From Actinomycetes bacterium (GTDB lineage Bacteria; Actinomycetota; Coriobacteriia; Coriobacteriales; Eggerthellaceae): 5,901 nucleotides of DNA. How positions within the stretch are numbered: the first letter of the stretch is position 1; each line of letters starts with the position of its first letter. Shown here in pieces: positions 5,482-5,901 of this stretch. A model generated the notes under the pieces. That model worked only from the letters and a program-made list of their open reading frames with translations. It was not told where the DNA came from and ran no database searches. The DNA lies in the NCBI GenBank assembly GCA_023403475.1, contig JAEYEL010000075.1:1-5901 (forward strand), written 5' to 3'. The translations under genes and the position numbers were made by a program.

Positions 5482-5488
5482 AAAGGAG
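5482..5488 (+). promoter_or_regulatory. Ribosome binding site of the flavoprotein gene
   Basis: AAAGGAG lies seven bases before the ATG at 5496 and fixes that start. A promoter upstream is less clear: GACAAT at 5454-5459 is a possible -10 box without a good -35 box, consistent with activation by the LysR protein. Confidence 0.65.
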
Positions 5489-5495
5489 CAGGAAA

Positions 5496-5901
5496 ATGAA
5501 CGAACAAGACAAACTCGATCGAGCCGATGGCGAGGAAGAACAGATCGGACAGCGCCGAAGGAGGTACATTTCCCGTAGGGGATTCTTGGGCGGTGCCGCG
5601 CTCGGCGCTGTCGGGCTTGGCCTTTTGGGAGGTTGCTCTCCTAAGGCACAAAGCTCGGGCAGCGAGGAGAAGCCCACAGCAGCAGAAGGGGACATCGTCC
5701 AAACTCTGGACAACCCTGCGAAATGGAGCTTTGAGATTCCACCGGAACCGGTAGATGACAAGCAGATCGCTGAAGTGTTCACAGCCGACGTTGTTGTCGT
5801 GGGTTCTGGCCCGTCGGGCCTTTGCACAGCGCTTTCATGCCTCGAAAACGGAGTGGACGTCATTTGCTTTTCCGCAAGCTCGCAACCTGTAGGCCGCGGC
5901 G
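5496..5901 (+). CDS. Tat-exported FAD-dependent oxidoreductase (fumarate reductase flavoprotein-like), 5' part
   Basis: The frame is open from the ATG at 5496 to the window end (135 codons plus one base), so the 3' part is missing. A charged N-region (residues 1-23, with RRRR at 20-23) leads into a twin-arginine motif SRRGFLG (26-32) and a Gly/Ala/Leu h-region. That region ends in LGGC (44-47), which looks like a lipobox, so the protein may be a membrane-anchored lipoprotein outside the cytoplasm. After a Ser/Glu-rich linker comes the FAD-binding beta-alpha-beta start ADVVVVGSGPSGLCTALS, with GSGPSG at 103-108, and further on VGRG near the window end. This matches the FAD-binding fold of fumarate reductase/succinate dehydrogenase-type flavoproteins (PF00890), which Eggerthellaceae carry in many copies for reducing varied organic acceptors. 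The substrate cannot be told because the active site lies beyond the window. It is divergent from the LysR gene, its likely regulator. Confidence 0.88.
   Translation, partial: MNEQDKLDRADGEEEQIGQRRRRYISRRGFLGGAALGAVGLGLLGGCSPKAQSSGSEEKPTAAEGDIVQTLDNPAKWSFEIPPEPVDDKQIAEVFTADVVVVGSGPSGLCTALSCLENGVDVICFSASSQPVGRG

Overview
The window looks like a stretch of actinobacterial chromosome, most plausibly from an Eggerthellaceae-type gut or oral anaerobe (class Coriobacteriia). The base composition is moderately GC-rich. A Tat-exported, probably lipidated FAD-dependent reductase sits divergent to a LysR-type regulator, an arrangement these anaerobes carry in many copies. MscL and NhaA have actinobacterial-style tails and linkers. 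The genus cannot be fixed from the sequence alone.

Layout. Positions 1-80 hold the first 26 codons of a minus-strand gene that leaves the window on the left. Positions 81-300 are its intergenic region with mscL and contain a GC-rich repeat patch and a good sigma70 promoter. mscL (301-783, +) encodes a large-conductance mechanosensitive channel whose C-terminus is a four-cysteine zinc ribbon. nhaA (1032-2507, -) converges on mscL across an intergenic palindrome. Its promoter is placed so that transcription would begin at the start codon (leaderless). Its N-terminus contains a pentapeptide repeat.

From about 2550 to 4420 the window is a decayed accessory zone on the minus strand. It holds a doubly truncated AAA-ATPase-like/PD-(D/E)XK family gene, visibly richer in GC than its surroundings. 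Next is a short hydrophobic reading frame behind a convincing promoter. A stretch of about 600 bases without a gene follows, containing a cluster of five hairpins. Last is a frameshifted, stop-interrupted remnant resembling a NYN-domain (DUF88-type) protein. None of these makes an intact system.

The right end is an intact regulatory pair. A LysR-type regulator (4421-5323, -) is divergent from a flavoprotein (5496 onward, +, cut by the window end), with a 172-base control region that contains a TGCA-N4-TGCA dyad.

Functionally, mscL and nhaA both serve osmotic and ion homeostasis: pressure release, and Na+/H+ antiport. The LysR/flavoprotein pair probably controls an extracytoplasmic reduction of an unknown organic acceptor. 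I see no CRISPR array, tRNA, rRNA or complete mobile element. The items most worth a second look are the MscL zinc ribbon, the leaderless nhaA start, the hairpin cluster at 3679-3841, and the LysR/flavoprotein control region.
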